64,000 nt of DNA from Labilithrix sp. (GTDB lineage Bacteria; Myxococcota_A; Polyangia; Polyangiales; Polyangiaceae): contig JAHBWE010000019.1 in NCBI GenBank assembly GCA_019637155.1, positions 153,497-217,496 of the forward strand, read 5' to 3'. Of this stretch, positions 55,319 to 63,801 are shown piece after piece. The position numbers were made by a program, and so were the translations under genes. A model generated the notes under the pieces. The model was not told the origin of the DNA and did no database searches. It saw only the letters and a program-made list of their open reading frames with translations. Within the stretch, counting starts at the first letter, position 1. Every line of letters starts with the position of its first letter.

Positions 55319-58300
55319 TCAGAGCTCGGCGCGCACGAGGACGAACTTGTTGCAGAGCGCCTTGTCGGTCAGCTCTTTGTAGGCGCGCGCGCCGACCTCG
55401 CTCTTGAGGCCGCCGACGCGACTGTGCTCCGTCACGAGGAACAGCACCTTCGTGCCCTTCTCGCGCTCCTTCTTCATGAAGTTGGCGAACGTCGTGCCGG
55501 TCGAGACGAAGGCGGGGATGCGGTTGCCGGTGTAGAAGTTCTCGCCTTTCCAGTTCATCTGGTACGCGATGAGGCGCTCCTCCGGGCTCGCGCGGTTCCG
55601 GTAGTACGCCTCGATCAGCTCGTGCTGCCCCCAGTGCGGCGAGAGCGCCATCATGTAGACGTCGAGGCCCCAGACCGCCCAGAGCATCGCGAACGCCGCG
55701 AACGTGGTGACGAGGTGAGCGCGGTAACGTTTCACAGCGGCGAGGGCGGCCAGTGCGGCGCCGACGAACGTGAACGCGTTGAGGGCCGCGCTGAAGTCGA
55801 GCGTCTCGGGCCACGGCCGCTTGTAGTTGTACGTGAAGAGCTGGAGGAGGCGGATCGCGCCGGACCCGTCCGGCATGTCGATGCGGCGTGAGAGGTCGCG
55901 TCCGACGACGAGCGTGACGAGCGCCGCCGCGAACACCGCGGCGCCGATCATGAGCTGCTCGTGCTGGCGTCGCTGCGCTTCCGCCTCGTCTCCCACCTCC
56001 CACGCCGGCTCGGAGAGGAGAGCGCCGACGGATCGCACCACGAACGCGATGATGCCGATCCCGACCGCGATCGCGACGACGCCGAGCGCCGTCTGCGTCG
56101 TCGTGACCTCCTCGAACGGCTGCGGGACGGCTCCGTCCATCGGGCGGCGTCCGAAGATCGAGCCGCTCCAGAGCCGTGAGGCGCCGAAGACGAGGGCGGC
56201 CGCGCCCGCGGTGATGCCCGCGAGGTAGACCGCGAACGACCGTGGTCGCACGAACGGCACGCGCCCGAGCATGTCGTCGAGGAGGACGCCGACCAGCATC
56301 GCCGCCGGCGGGACGGCGGGGAAGATGTAGTGGTGGAACTTCGTCCCCATGAACGTGAAGAGGGCGAAGGCGAAGATGAACCACATCACGAGGAGGACGC
56401 TGGCGTCGCCGACGGCGAGGCCGCTGCCCTTCGTCTCGCGCGCGCCCTCCGGCTTGCCTCCCGTGATCGACTGCACGAAGCGGCCGATCGCGGAGTCGCT
56501 GCGGCGGAAGCCCCACAAGAGCCCGAACGGCACGAGGCCGGTCCACGGGAACGCGGCGTAGCCGAGCTGCCAGACGTAGTAGCGGATGCCCGTGTCGTCG
56601 CCCTCGTTCGTGTCGTGAACGTGGGAAAACGCGCGGTTGAACATGTCGTGGAAGATGAGGCGGTCCGTGAACGGCGAGCCGTGGCGGACGTACATCGCGA
56701 CGTACCAGGGGAGCGCGACGCAGAAGATGACGAGGAAGCCGCTCACCATCTCGAAGCGGAGGATCTCGCCCCAGCGCTTCTTCGTCGCGACGTACGCGAA
56801 CGCGCAGATGATGGGGAGGCCGAAGCCGGCGGGGCCCTTCGCCATCGTCGCGATCGCCGCGCAGAGCCACGCCATGATGTAGACGAGGCGACGGACGCGG
56901 CGCTCGCCCCAGTTCACGTAGAGCACGCCGCCGAGGACGCTCCCCCACACGATCGCCTGGAGCGCGGGCTCGAACGCGCCGAAGAAGCGGAGGTAGCCCT
57001 TCGCGCCCGGGTTCGACGGCGAGTACCACCAGGTCGCTTGCTTCGGCAGGCTCGCGGGGACGTGCGAGGCGCAGGCCTCGTTGCCGGGGAGGCCGCAGTT
57101 GCCGGCGGAGCCGCTCTTGAACTCGTCCCAGTGGACGCGGAAGCCCTTCGGCCCGTCGCCGAAGACGACGAGCTCGATGTTGCGCGAGAGGAGGTAGACG
57201 ATCTGCGGGATCGCGCAGAGGAGCACCGCGCCGAAGACGAGGTGCCAGAGCGAGAAGCGGAGCTTGGCGCCGAAGACGTCGACCTCGTAGCACCGCGCGC
57301 GCGTCTCCTCGTCGGTGTTGAGGCCGTAGAGGAGGAGGCCCATCGCCGCCGTCATCGCCGCGACGAACGGCATGTCGGTCATCGTCTGGTGCGCGAGGAA
57401 GTACCAGTCCGGCATCGTCGCGAGGACGATCGCGCCGAGGAGCCCCGCGCGGCGGCCGAAGACCTTCGCGACACCCTTGTATAGTGCATACATCGCCCCG
57501 ATCGTCATCAGGACGTTCGGCGTGCGCACGACCCACTCCGCGTGCGCGGCGGCGGTGCCGTTCGCGGCGATGAGCATCCCGTCGGGCTGGAAATGTGTCC
57601 CGAGCGCGCCCATCGCGAGCGACTGGATCCAGAAGTTCAGGATCGGCTTCGACCAGAACCAGCCGTCCTGCGCCCACCAGAGCGAGACCCAGTCGTCGCG
57701 GGCGAGGATCTCGCGCGCGACCTCGCCGTAGTGGGTCTCCCAAGGATCCCAGAGGCTGAACACGCCGAGGAGCGGGAAGTAGAGGAGGGCGCCGACGACG
57801 ATGACCCAGAAGCCATGCCGCGAGAGGAGTGGCCGCTCTTCGCCGGTCTCGTCGTGCTTGAACGGGCCGAGCTCGACGCCGAGGCGGAACACGAAGACGA
57901 CGGCGCCGAGGAACGACGCGGGGACGAGCACCGCCGCGCCGATCGGCGGCAGCAGCGCGGCCTGCGCCATCCAGAGGCAGACCCCGAACATCACGCTCAG
58001 GCCGAGGAACGCGGCGAGCGGCGGCGCGAGGCGCTCGAGCGTCGTGCGCGTCGCGACGTGCTCGTCGGCGTCGTCGAACGAGCCGTGGAGGTCCATCACG
58101 CCGAAGGCGGCGACGCAGAGGAAGAGGAAGCCGACCGGGATCGACCAGATGTTCTGGCCGTTCTTCGCCATCAAGAGGAAGAGCGGGACGCCGCCCGCGA
58201 AGAGCGCGATGAGCCCGCGCTTCCACCGCGGCGGGTTGCCGGCGGGGAGGAGCGCGTCCTTCGGCTCCTCGTCGTCTTTCTCTTCCTCGTCCTTCTTCGG

Positions 58301-58471
58301 CTCCGGGTCCGGGTCCGGTTCGCTTTCGTCTTTCTTCTCGGGCGCTTCGGCGTCCGCCTGGGCGGTGCCGTTCGTCGACGGCGTCTCGACCTTCTTCGTC
58401 TCGGCGTCGTCCGGCGGAGGGGCCTCCTCCTCGGTGCGCGTCTCGTCGTCGGTCGGCTTCGTCTCGCTCAT
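55319..58471 (-). CDS. Long ArnT/PMT-family glycosyltransferase
   Basis: The 1050-residue protein starts with ~70 acidic, disordered residues (EEEAPPPDDAETKKVE, then SEPDPDPEPKKDEEEKDDEE). Two to four membrane helices precede the catalytic GT-C domain: SLWDPWETHYGEVAREILAR holds the catalytic Asp/Glu, and GWFWSKPILNFWIQSLAMGA is the next family motif, followed by about ten membrane helices. Such enzymes transfer sugars from lipid-phosphate donors on the periplasmic side. ArnT is about 550 residues; the additional length comes from the N-terminal extension, extra helices and a periplasmic C-terminal domain. Substrate unknown. Confidence 0.86.
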   Translation of the reverse strand: MSETKPTDDETRTEEEAPPPDDAETKKVETPSTNGTAQADAEAPEKKDESEPDPDPEPKKDEEEKDDEEPKDALLPAGNPPRWKRGLIALFAGGVPLFLLMAKNGQNIWSIPVGFLFLCVAAFGVMDLHGSFDDADEHVATRTTLERLAPPLAAFLGLSVMFGVCLWMAQAALLPPIGAAVLVPASFLGAVVFVFRLGVELGPFKHDETGEERPLLSRHGFWVIVVGALLYFPLLGVFSLWDPWETHYGEVAREILARDDWVSLWWAQDGWFWSKPILNFWIQSLAMGALGTHFQPDGMLIAANGTAAAHAEWVVRTPNVLMTIGAMYALYKGVAKVFGRRAGLLGAIVLATMPDWYFLAHQTMTDMPFVAAMTAAMGLLLYGLNTDEETRARCYEVDVFGAKLRFSLWHLVFGAVLLCAIPQIVYLLSRNIELVVFGDGPKGFRVHWDEFKSGSAGNCGLPGNEACASHVPASLPKQATWWYSPSNPGAKGYLRFFGAFEPALQAIVWGSVLGGVLYVNWGERRVRRLVYIMAWLCAAIATMAKGPAGFGLPIICAFAYVATKKRWGEILRFEMVSGFLVIFCVALPWYVAMYVRHGSPFTDRLIFHDMFNRAFSHVHDTNEGDDTGIRYYVWQLGYAAFPWTGLVPFGLLWGFRRSDSAIGRFVQSITGGKPEGARETKGSGLAVGDASVLLVMWFIFAFALFTFMGTKFHHYIFPAVPPAAMLVGVLLDDMLGRVPFVRPRSFAVYLAGITAGAAALVFGASRLWSGSIFGRRPMDGAVPQPFEEVTTTQTALGVVAIAVGIGIIAFVVRSVGALLSEPAWEVGDEAEAQRRQHEQLMIGAAVFAAALVTLVVGRDLSRRIDMPDGSGAIRLLQLFTYNYKRPWPETLDFSAALNAFTFVGAALAALAAVKRYRAHLVTTFAAFAMLWAVWGLDVYMMALSPHWGQHELIEAYYRNRASPEERLIAYQMNWKGENFYTGNRIPAFVSTGTTFANFMKKEREKGTKVLFLVTEHSRVGGLKSEVGARAYKELTDKALCNKFVLVRAEL

Positions 58472-58582
58472 AGGCTCTCGGAAAGAAAGAAGGTCGAGGC
58501 CAGGCTCGCCCGGCCCGCTGCTTTACCAACTTCTCCGCCGCGCGACCAGAGCGCGACCGCGACCCGGTCGCCTCGGGAGCAG

Positions 58583-58680
58583 CCACTATAGTGGTTGGTT
58601 ATGTTTGGATGGGGCTTCCGAGCGACCATTATAGTGGTTGATATCTTTGTGGTCTGGTCAAGAATGAGCCATTATAGTGG
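58583..58680 (+). promoter_or_regulatory. Triple operator CCAYTATAGTGG at 43-bp spacing before hipA
   Basis: CCACTATAGTGG (58583-58594, perfect palindrome), CCATTATAGTGG (58626-58637) and CCATTATAGTGG (58669-58680) each continue with TTG. Their starts are exactly 43 bp apart, about four helical turns, so repressors bound there would face the same side of DNA. The third ends 8 bp before the hipA ATG. Self-repressing HipB/HipA complexes bind repeated operators of this kind; the HTH protein at 60065 is the expected binder (inference). Confidence 0.75.
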
Positions 58681-58688
58681 TTGGTCCG

Positions 58689-60068
58689 ATGCCGGAGTGC
58701 ACGCTCGAGGTACATCATGGGGGGCGATGGCATGTGGCCGCGGGGTTGCGGTGCGACGACGAAGCGGCTGGCGTCCGGTCGCCCACCCGCATGAGCTACG
58801 AGCTCGAGTACCTCGAGCTGCTCGGGTTCGAGGTGACGACCGACGCGCGCGCCGTGTCGTCGCGCTTCCCGACGACGTTCGAGGAGTACGTCGAGCCGAC
58901 CTGGCCGGCCTTCCTCCTCGACCTGATCCCATCCGGCCACGCGCGCCGCTTCTGGGAGCGCGAGCTCGGACTCCCGAACACCGAGGGGCCCCAGAAGCGG
59001 CCGCCACAGCGGTCGCGAAGCGACCCGAGCGCGAAGCGCGAGGGCCGTGTCTGGGGTGGGGGTGTCGGGGGCGAAGCCCCCGACGTTGAGAACGACTGGT
59101 CTGTGCTCGTGCGTGGGGCGGGGAATCCGCCCGGCAATGTCCGCGTCGCTTCGGCCGCGGAGGTCGCACCGCTCGGCGAGCACCCGGGGTTCGAGCGTGG
59201 GGAGATCCTCGAGCGACGCGATGCCTTCATCGAGTACGCGCGCTCGCGCGGCGCTTCGGTCGCAGGTGGCAGCGGCGCGGCTGGCGACGCGCCGAAGTTC
59301 CTGCTCCGCGAAGACGATCGCGGGCGCTGGCACGCCGACGGCGCCCTCGACGACGCGCGCACGAGAGCCTCGTGGCTCGTGAAGTTCCCGCGCTCGGCGG
59401 CGAGCGACGATCGGCTCGTGCTCGAAGCGGAGGCTCCGTATGCGCGCGTCGCGTCGCGGTTCGGCGTTCGCGTCGCGGCGGGGCTGACGTGGGAGCGCGA
59501 CTGCCTGTTCGTGCCTCGCTTCGATCGGCGGCGCGAAGCCGACGGCTCGCTTGGCCGCCTCGGCCTGGAGAGCCTCTACTCGCTCGCCGGCGTGGCGGCG
59601 TTCGGCGCGCCGACGTCGAAGGACGTGTTCGCGCGCGCGCTCGCGAGGTGCGCGACCGATCCGCGCGCCGAGCTCCGCGAGCTCCTGCTGCGCGACGTCC
59701 TCGACGTAGCCCTCGGCAACACCGACAACCACGGCCGCAACACGTCGGTGTTGAAGGAGCCGCGCGGGCCGACGAGGCTCTCGCCGCTCTACGACTTCGC
59801 GCCGATGATCCTCGACGTGCAAGGGATCGCGCGCGTCTCGCGCTGGGACGCGGAGCGGGAGGGGTATCCGGAGTGGGGCGCGGTCGCCGACTCGCTCGCC
59901 GTTCACGGCCTCGAGCCGGCGCCGACGAAGGCGTGGCTCCGCGCGCTCGCGCCGAGGGTCGCCGCGCTCCCCGACATGATGAGGGACGAGGGCGTGCCGG
60001 CGCGGGTCATTCACGTCCTCACCGAGCGCGTCGCGCGCGTGGCCCGCTCGCTCGAGGCGACGCGATGA
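58689..60068 (+). CDS. hipA: HipA-family Ser/Thr kinase toxin, with in-frame repeat insertion
   Basis: From ATG 58689 the protein is 459 residues (a GTG at 58677 lies inside an operator). The N-terminal HipA domain reads EVHHGGRWHVAAGL and MSYELEYLELLGFEV. The kinase part has GGSGAAGDAPKFLL (ATP loop), LVKFPRSAASDDRLVLEAEA, the catalytic loop LGNTDNHGRNTSV (Asp346, Asn351) and DFAP (Asp369). HipA kinases phosphorylate targets such as aminoacyl-tRNA synthetases and cause growth arrest. Residues 100-134 are encoded by a 105-bp dispersed repeat and interrupt a segment (LPNTE then NDWSVLVRG) that otherwise reads through. The kinase core is intact, so activity may be retained. Confidence 0.88.
   Translation: MPECTLEVHHGGRWHVAAGLRCDDEAAGVRSPTRMSYELEYLELLGFEVTTDARAVSSRFPTTFEEYVEPTWPAFLLDLIPSGHARRFWERELGLPNTEGPQKRPPQRSRSDPSAKREGRVWGGGVGGEAPDVENDWSVLVRGAGNPPGNVRVASAAEVAPLGEHPGFERGEILERRDAFIEYARSRGASVAGGSGAAGDAPKFLLREDDRGRWHADGALDDARTRASWLVKFPRSAASDDRLVLEAEAPYARVASRFGVRVAAGLTWERDCLFVPRFDRRREADGSLGRLGLESLYSLAGVAAFGAPTSKDVFARALARCATDPRAELRELLLRDVLDVALGNTDNHGRNTSVLKEPRGPTRLSPLYDFAPMILDVQGIARVSRWDAEREGYPEWGAVADSLAVHGLEPAPTKAWLRALAPRVAALPDMMRDEGVPARVIHVLTERVARVARSLEATR
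58987..59091. repeat. 105-bp dispersed stem-loop repeat, copy inserted in hipA
   Basis: Second copy of the element at 53415-53519, same length and orientation. It adds 35 codons (GPQKRPPQRSRSDPSAKREG, then RVWGGGVGGEAPDVE) without a stop or frameshift. The three stem-loops with GAA loops are all preserved. Confidence 0.9.
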
Positions 60069-60337
60069 AGGCCGACGCGAAGGCGAAGCGAAACGCGCTG
60101 CGGGTGGAGCTCTACGAGCGCGTGGCGCGCGGCGACATCGGCGTCGTCGAGGCGGTGAAGATGATGCGGAAGATCGCGAACCGCACCCAGATCCAATACG
60201 CCCGCGACGTCGGCGTGAGCCCGCGCATCCTCATCGAGCTCGAACGCGGCATCGGCAACCCCACGATGAAGACCCTCGCGAAGATCCTCGCGCCCTTCGG
60301 CCTCGAGCTCGGCCTCCGCCGCCGCCCGCGCGAGTGA
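60065..60337 (+). CDS. hipB: HipB-like HTH antitoxin/regulator
   Basis: The ATG at 60065 overlaps the hipA stop by ATGA. The 90-residue protein has an XRE-type HTH in its C-terminal half (TQIQYARDVGVSPRILIELE, then NPTMKTLAKILAPFGLELGL) after a helical N-terminus. It is expected to bind and neutralise HipA and to bind the three operators upstream. The order hipA then hipB is the reverse of the classical hipBA operon. Confidence in the pairing rests on context; HTH identification is clear. Confidence 0.85.
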   Translation: MKADAKAKRNALRVELYERVARGDIGVVEAVKMMRKIANRTQIQYARDVGVSPRILIELERGIGNPTMKTLAKILAPFGLELGLRRRPRE

Positions 60338-60345
60338 GTCTTTCT

Positions 60346-60372
60346 CTCGAGAGGTGCTCTGCCCCTCTCGAG
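60346..60372. terminator. Hairpin between convergent hipB and GNAT genes
   Basis: CTCGAGAGG (60346-60354) and CCTCTCGAG (60364-60372) form a 9-bp stem with a 9-nt loop, 9 bp past the hipB stop. A second weaker stem (CCCGAG/CTCGGG, about 60428-60446) lies closer to the GNAT gene. No long T-run follows. A bidirectional terminator is the likely role. Confidence 0.5.
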
Positions 60373-60473
60373 CTCTCCCCGCCGGGACCTCTCCGCGCGA
60401 CGACGCGCTGCGCCGCCCCGGACCCCCGAGAGGGCAATCCTCGGGAGGCCGGTTTCGATTCTTGCTCACGAGG

Positions 60474-60932
60474 TCACCCGCGTGCGCGGAGCATGTGGAT
60501 GTGCGGGATGCCGTCTTCGTCGTACGGGGCGCCTGCTGGCACGAAGCCGAAGGAGCCGTAGAAGCGTTCGAGGTAGCGCTGGGCGCCGATGCGGATCGGG
60601 ACGTCGCCGAAGAGGTCGCGGCAGCGGCGGAGCGACTCCGCCATCAGCTCGCGGCCCGCGCCGGTGCGGCGCACGTCGGGGTGCGTGACGACGCGGCCGA
60701 TGGAAGGCTCGTCGTACGCGACGCCGGCGGCGAGGAGGCGCGTGTACGCGACGACGCGACCGTTCGCGTCGCGTCCGAGCAGGTGCCACGCCACCTTGTC
60801 CTTCTCGCCGTCGGGATCGAGGAACACGCACGTCTGCTCGACCACGAAGACGAGCGATCGGAGCTGGAGCAGATCGTAGAGCGCGTCCGGCGTGAGGTCG
60901 GCGAACGCCTTGAGCTCCCAGGCGAGCGGCAT
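60474..60932 (-). CDS. GNAT acetyltransferase (ElaA-like)
   Basis: The 152-residue protein is a GNAT of the ElaA type: LYDLLQLRSLVFVVEQTC near the start, SIGRVVTHPDVRRTGAGREL (acetyl-CoA loop R-x-x-G-x-G/A), and LERFYGSFGFVPAGAPYDED at the end. Acceptor substrate unknown. Its start at 60932 shares one base with the valS stop (TGATG), so it is translated with valS. The ElaA family is found in many bacteria with no fixed partner, so the coupling to valS may be incidental. Confidence 0.9.
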   Translation of the reverse strand: MPLAWELKAFADLTPDALYDLLQLRSLVFVVEQTCVFLDPDGEKDKVAWHLLGRDANGRVVAYTRLLAAGVAYDEPSIGRVVTHPDVRRTGAGRELMAESLRRCRDLFGDVPIRIGAQRYLERFYGSFGFVPAGAPYDEDGIPHIHMLRARG

Positions 60933-63751
60933 CACTCGGTCGCGGCCGCGTCGTCGAGCTCCGCCGCGAGCGCGCGGCTCTCCTCGAGGCGGACGCGCGC
61001 GGCGGTGAGCTGCGCCTTCAGCGCGTTCGTCTCGTCGATGACCTCCTTCGGCGCCTTCTCGACGAAGCCCTTGCTCGACATCTTCTTCTCGATCGCGGCG
61101 AGGTCCTTGTCGATCCGCTTCACCTCGCGATCGATGCGCGCGAGCTCCTTCGTCTTCGTCACGTGCCCCTTCAGGCCGACGAGGACCTCGATCGGACCGT
61201 ACGCGCTCGGGACGATGCTCGTCGTCGTCCCGGCCGCGCGCGGACCGCCCGGTTTGTCGATCGAGACCTTGCCCTTCGTGAGCAGCGCGATCGACGAGGC
61301 GCGCGACGACAAGAGCGCTTGCGCCGCCGCGTCGTCGACGCGGAGCGCGAGCGGGACCTCGGCGCGCGGGTTGATCTCGTGCTCGGAGCGGACCGTGCGC
61401 GCGGCGGAGACGACCTCCTTGAAGAGCGCCATCTCCTTCATCGCGTCGTCGTCGGCGCGGCCGTCCGTTTCGCTCGGATAGGGGCCGAACGCGATCGACG
61501 ACTTGCGCGAGGCCGGCCGCGGCGTGCGCTGCCACAGCTCCTCGGTGATGAACGGCATCAGCGGATGCATGAGGCGGAGCGACGTTTCGAGGACGTGGGC
61601 GAGGACGCCCCGCGTCTCGGCCGCCTCGGCGTCGTCCGCGCGCAGCACCGGCTTCGTGATCTCGAGGTACCAGTCGCAGAAGTCGTTCCAGAAGAAGCGG
61701 TACGACTCGTTCGCCGCCTCGTCGATGCGGAACGCGGCGAAGCCCTCGTTGCAGATCTGGATCGTCTTCCCGAGCTGCGCGAGGAGCCAGCGGTTGTACC
61801 AGGTCGTCGCGGCGGGCACGCCCTCCGCTGCGGCGTGGCCCTGGAGGCTGCCGAGCGAGAGGCGCGAGGCGTTCCAGATCTTGTTCGCGAAGTGGCGGTA
61901 GCCCTCGATCCGCTTCGGCGCGAGCGCGATGCGCTTGTTCGAGGGAGGGAAGGTGGAGAGCGTGAAGCGGAGCGCGTCGGCGCCGAAGGCGGGGAAGCCG
62001 CCGCCCATCGCCGCGGTCGACGGGTACGCCTTCTGGAACTTCGTGAGCGCCTCTTTCTCCGGCGCGCCGGGGAGCGCCTTCGACACGACGGCCTTGAAGT
62101 CGGCGCCGTAGACGAGGTCGAGCGGATCGATGACGTTGCCCTTCACCTTGCTCATCTTGTCGCCGGTCTCGTCGACGACGAGGCCGTGGAGCAAGATGCG
62201 CCGGAACGGCACGTCCTTCATGAAGTAGAGCCCGAACATCATCATCCGGGCGACCCAGAAGAAGAGGATGTCGTAGCCCGTCTCGAGATCGCTCGCGGGA
62301 TAGAACTTCTTGAGCGCGTTCGTCTCATTCGGCCACCCCAGCGTCGAGAACGGCCAGAGCCCCGACGAGAACCAGGTGTCGAGCACGTCGGGATCGGGCG
62401 TCCACTCCGGCCCGAGGTCGGCGGGGCGAGTGCGCGCCACGCGGATCTCGCCGTTCGGCCCGTGCCACGCGGGGATGGCGTGACCCCACCAGAGCTGGCG
62501 TGAGATGCACCACTCCTGGATGTTCGAGAGGAAGTGGTCGTACGTCTTCTTCCACTCCTCGGGGATGATCTGCGTGCGCCCGTCGGCGACGGCCTTCATC
62601 GCCTCGTTCGCCATGTCGGTCATCTTGCAGAACCACTGCGTCGAGATCATCGGCTCGACCACGCCGCCGGAGCGCTGGCAGCGCGGGATGTTGAGGATGT
62701 GGGGTTTGGCTCCCTTCGCGAGGCCCTTCTCGTCGAGCGCCTTCTTCACCGCGGTGCGGGCGCGCTTGCGATCGAGCCCCGCGAACGGCCCCGCGTTCTC
62801 GTTCATCGTGCCGTCGAGGTGGAGGATGTTGATCTCCTCGAGCCCGTGGCGCTTGCCCGTCGCGAAGTCGTTGAAGTCGTGCGCGGGGGTGACCTTCACC
62901 GCGCCGGTGCCGAACTTCGGATCGACGAGGATCGCGTCGGTGATGACGGGGACCTTCCGATCGACGAACGGATGGATCAGCTTCTTGCCGTGGAGGTGCT
63001 TGTAGCGCTCGTCGTCGGGGTGCACCGCGACCGCGGTGTCGCCGAGCATCGTCTCCGGGCGCGTCGTCGCGACGACGAGCTCCTCGTCCGAGCCCTCCAC
63101 CTTGTACGCGAACTGGAACAGCTCGCCGTTCGCGCCCTCTTCGTTCTCGACCTCGAGGTCGGAGAGCGCGGTCCGGCACTCGGGGCACCAGTTGATGAGG
63201 CGCGTCGCGCGGTAGATGAGGCCGTCCTCGTAGAGGCGCACGAACGCCTCCGTCACCGCGACGGAGAGGTCCGGGTCCATCGTGAACTTCGTGCGCTTCC
63301 AGTCGGGCGAGGCGCCGAGCACGCGCTGCTGCTTCGTGATCGTCCCGCCGCTCTCGGCCTTCCACTTCCACACGCGCTCGACGAAGGCCTCGCGTCCGAG
63401 GTCGTGCCGCGTCTTGCCTTCGCGCGCGAGCTGGCGCTCGACCACGGTCTGCGTCGCGATGCCGGCGTGATCGATGCCCGGGAGCCAGAGCGCGTTCTTG
63501 CCGCGCATGCGCTCCCACCGCGTGAGCGCGTCCTCGAGCGTGGTCATGAGCGCGTGCCCCATGTGGAGCGAGCCCGTCACGTTCGGCGGCGGCATCGGGC
63601 AGACGTAGGGCGCGCGCGGATCGTTCGGATCGTCCGACGCGTCGAAGACGCCTTCCTTCTCCCAGAACGCGTACCACCGCTCCTCGACCTCTTTCGGCTC
63701 GTAAGGCCGCTCGAGATCGTTCGCCGGTGTGGTCGCCCTGTCGTCGCTCAT
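60932..63751 (-). CDS. valS: Valyl-tRNA synthetase
   Basis: The 939-residue protein is a complete class I synthetase. It has PMPPPNVTGSLHMGHALMTT (HIGH motif as HMGH), an editing domain (TTRPETMLGDTAVAVHPDDE), and GDKMSKVKGNVIDPLD (KMSKS motif as KMSKV). The anticodon-binding helical domain and a C-terminal coiled-coil arm (TKTKELARIDREVKRIDKDL) complete it. It charges tRNA-Val. Start MSDDRATTPANDLERPYEPK at 63751. Housekeeping gene; core chromosome marker. Confidence 0.97.
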   Translation of the reverse strand: MSDDRATTPANDLERPYEPKEVEERWYAFWEKEGVFDASDDPNDPRAPYVCPMPPPNVTGSLHMGHALMTTLEDALTRWERMRGKNALWLPGIDHAGIATQTVVERQLAREGKTRHDLGREAFVERVWKWKAESGGTITKQQRVLGASPDWKRTKFTMDPDLSVAVTEAFVRLYEDGLIYRATRLINWCPECRTALSDLEVENEEGANGELFQFAYKVEGSDEELVVATTRPETMLGDTAVAVHPDDERYKHLHGKKLIHPFVDRKVPVITDAILVDPKFGTGAVKVTPAHDFNDFATGKRHGLEEINILHLDGTMNENAGPFAGLDRKRARTAVKKALDEKGLAKGAKPHILNIPRCQRSGGVVEPMISTQWFCKMTDMANEAMKAVADGRTQIIPEEWKKTYDHFLSNIQEWCISRQLWWGHAIPAWHGPNGEIRVARTRPADLGPEWTPDPDVLDTWFSSGLWPFSTLGWPNETNALKKFYPASDLETGYDILFFWVARMMMFGLYFMKDVPFRRILLHGLVVDETGDKMSKVKGNVIDPLDLVYGADFKAVVSKALPGAPEKEALTKFQKAYPSTAAMGGGFPAFGADALRFTLSTFPPSNKRIALAPKRIEGYRHFANKIWNASRLSLGSLQGHAAAEGVPAATTWYNRWLLAQLGKTIQICNEGFAAFRIDEAANESYRFFWNDFCDWYLEITKPVLRADDAEAAETRGVLAHVLETSLRLMHPLMPFITEELWQRTPRPASRKSSIAFGPYPSETDGRADDDAMKEMALFKEVVSAARTVRSEHEINPRAEVPLALRVDDAAAQALLSSRASSIALLTKGKVSIDKPGGPRAAGTTTSIVPSAYGPIEVLVGLKGHVTKTKELARIDREVKRIDKDLAAIEKKMSSKGFVEKAPKEVIDETNALKAQLTAARVRLEESRALAAELDDAAATE

Positions 63752-63801
63752 GCCCGCATCGTTAGCACGGCCGGCGAGCGGCGTGACGGCGGGCGACGCG
63801 C

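Noticed and set aside
55293..58586. Second 1097-codon minus frame over the glycosyltransferase
   Set aside because: Arg/Pro-rich shadow frame; the neighbouring frame carries the membrane helices and catalytic motif.
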